64,000 nt of DNA from Aurantimonas aggregata (GTDB lineage: Bacteria > Pseudomonadota > Alphaproteobacteria > Rhizobiales > Rhizobiaceae). Made by a program: the position numbers and the translations under genes. How positions within the stretch are numbered: position 1 is the first letter of the stretch; each line of letters begins with the position of its first letter. Below the pieces are notes generated by a model. That model ran no database searches. It was not told where the DNA came from and saw only the letters and a list, made by a program, of their open reading frames with translations. The stretch is from assembly GCF_010500835.1 (NCBI RefSeq), contig NZ_JAAAMJ010000012.1, positions 1-64,000 of the forward strand. The letters run 5' to 3'. Shown in pieces: positions 63,895 to 64,000 of the stretch.

Positions 63895-64000
63895 TTACTT
63901 CCTCTTCGCCTTCTTGTCGGCGCCGTGGCCGTAATAGGTACGGGTAGGCGAGAACTCGCCGAACTTGTGTCCGACCATGTCCTCGTTGACCGAGACCGGG
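63895..64000 (-). CDS. rpsS: 30S ribosomal protein S19, C-terminal part (cut by window end)
   Basis: Only the last 34 codons are inside the window: [33 protein letters not shown] and a TAA. This is the diagnostic end of S19, which with S13 shapes the head near the A site. The 5' part continues past 64000. The stop lies 2 bp before the rplV start. Confidence 0.93.
   Translation of the reverse strand, partial: PVSVNEDMVGHKFGEFSPTRTYYGHGADKKAKRK

Overview
The window is high-GC chromosomal DNA of an alphaproteobacterium, most likely order Hyphomicrobiales (Rhizobiales). The evidence is the gene order rpsS-rplV-rpsC-rplP-rpmC-rpsQ-rplN-rplX-rplE-rpsN-rpsH-rplF-rplR-rpsE-rpmD-rplO-secY-adk-rpsM-rpsK-rpoA-rplQ, an ATP12-type F1-ATPase chaperone, a split biotin-dependent propionyl-CoA carboxylase and RluC next to a HAD phosphatase. 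A family or genus cannot be fixed from the sequence alone.

Region 1 (1-19.6 kb) is accessory DNA in visible decay. It is made of short, mostly unlinked genes and broken genes. The 3' end of one IS3-family element fuses to ada and now supplies its start codon. A complete second IS3-family (IS407-like) element at 8839-10103 lies against a hybrid histidine kinase that has lost its 5' end. Broken genes include an apyrase of the soluble calcium-activated nucleotidase type with two frameshifts, a SRAP/YedK-like gene, a ligD ligase gene with an internal deletion, and two small genes each interrupted by one amber codon. Apparently intact genes include ada, a PEP mutase-like enzyme, a Cys-rich copper-storage protein, an acyl carrier protein, an SH3-domain protein, a MarR regulator, an M48 protease, a TerC-family protein and an unusual PRC-barrel protein with about 18 nine-residue repeats. 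A 77-residue protein family appears twice, and a third time as a 3' fragment.

Region 2 (about 19.76-35.39 kb) is a cryptic prophage ending at a tRNA-Leu(GAG). From the tRNA inward it has a tyrosine integrase, a row of overlapping small genes with a YfbR-like HD hydrolase, a C2/S24 repressor facing a Cro-position gene, a Toprim primase and a P4-type helicase, an iteron-rich gap, a tail-protein-like gene, a ParB-domain methyltransferase, and both terminase subunits. The large terminase loses its family C-terminus near 19763, and all portal, capsid and tail genes are missing. The immunity region is unusually readable: two divergent promoters share one palindromic -35 element, and they and a third promoter near 31.95 kb each hold a 16-bp repressor operator in the -35/-10 spacer.

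Region 3 (35.5-52.3 kb) is ordinary core chromosome: lipB, the alpha and beta subunits of propionyl-CoA carboxylase, an XRE regulator, an EamA exporter, a DUF188 protein, a diguanylate cyclase, atp12, a HAD phosphatase overlapping rluC, a BCCT transporter, rarA next to a Deg protease, and an NAD-dependent reductase.

Region 4 (52.4-64 kb) is the spc and alpha part of the ribosomal protein cluster, all on the minus strand, from rpsS (cut by the window edge) to rplQ. It contains secY, adk and rpoA, with hairpins in several intergenic gaps and a terminator-like hairpin between rpoA and rplQ.
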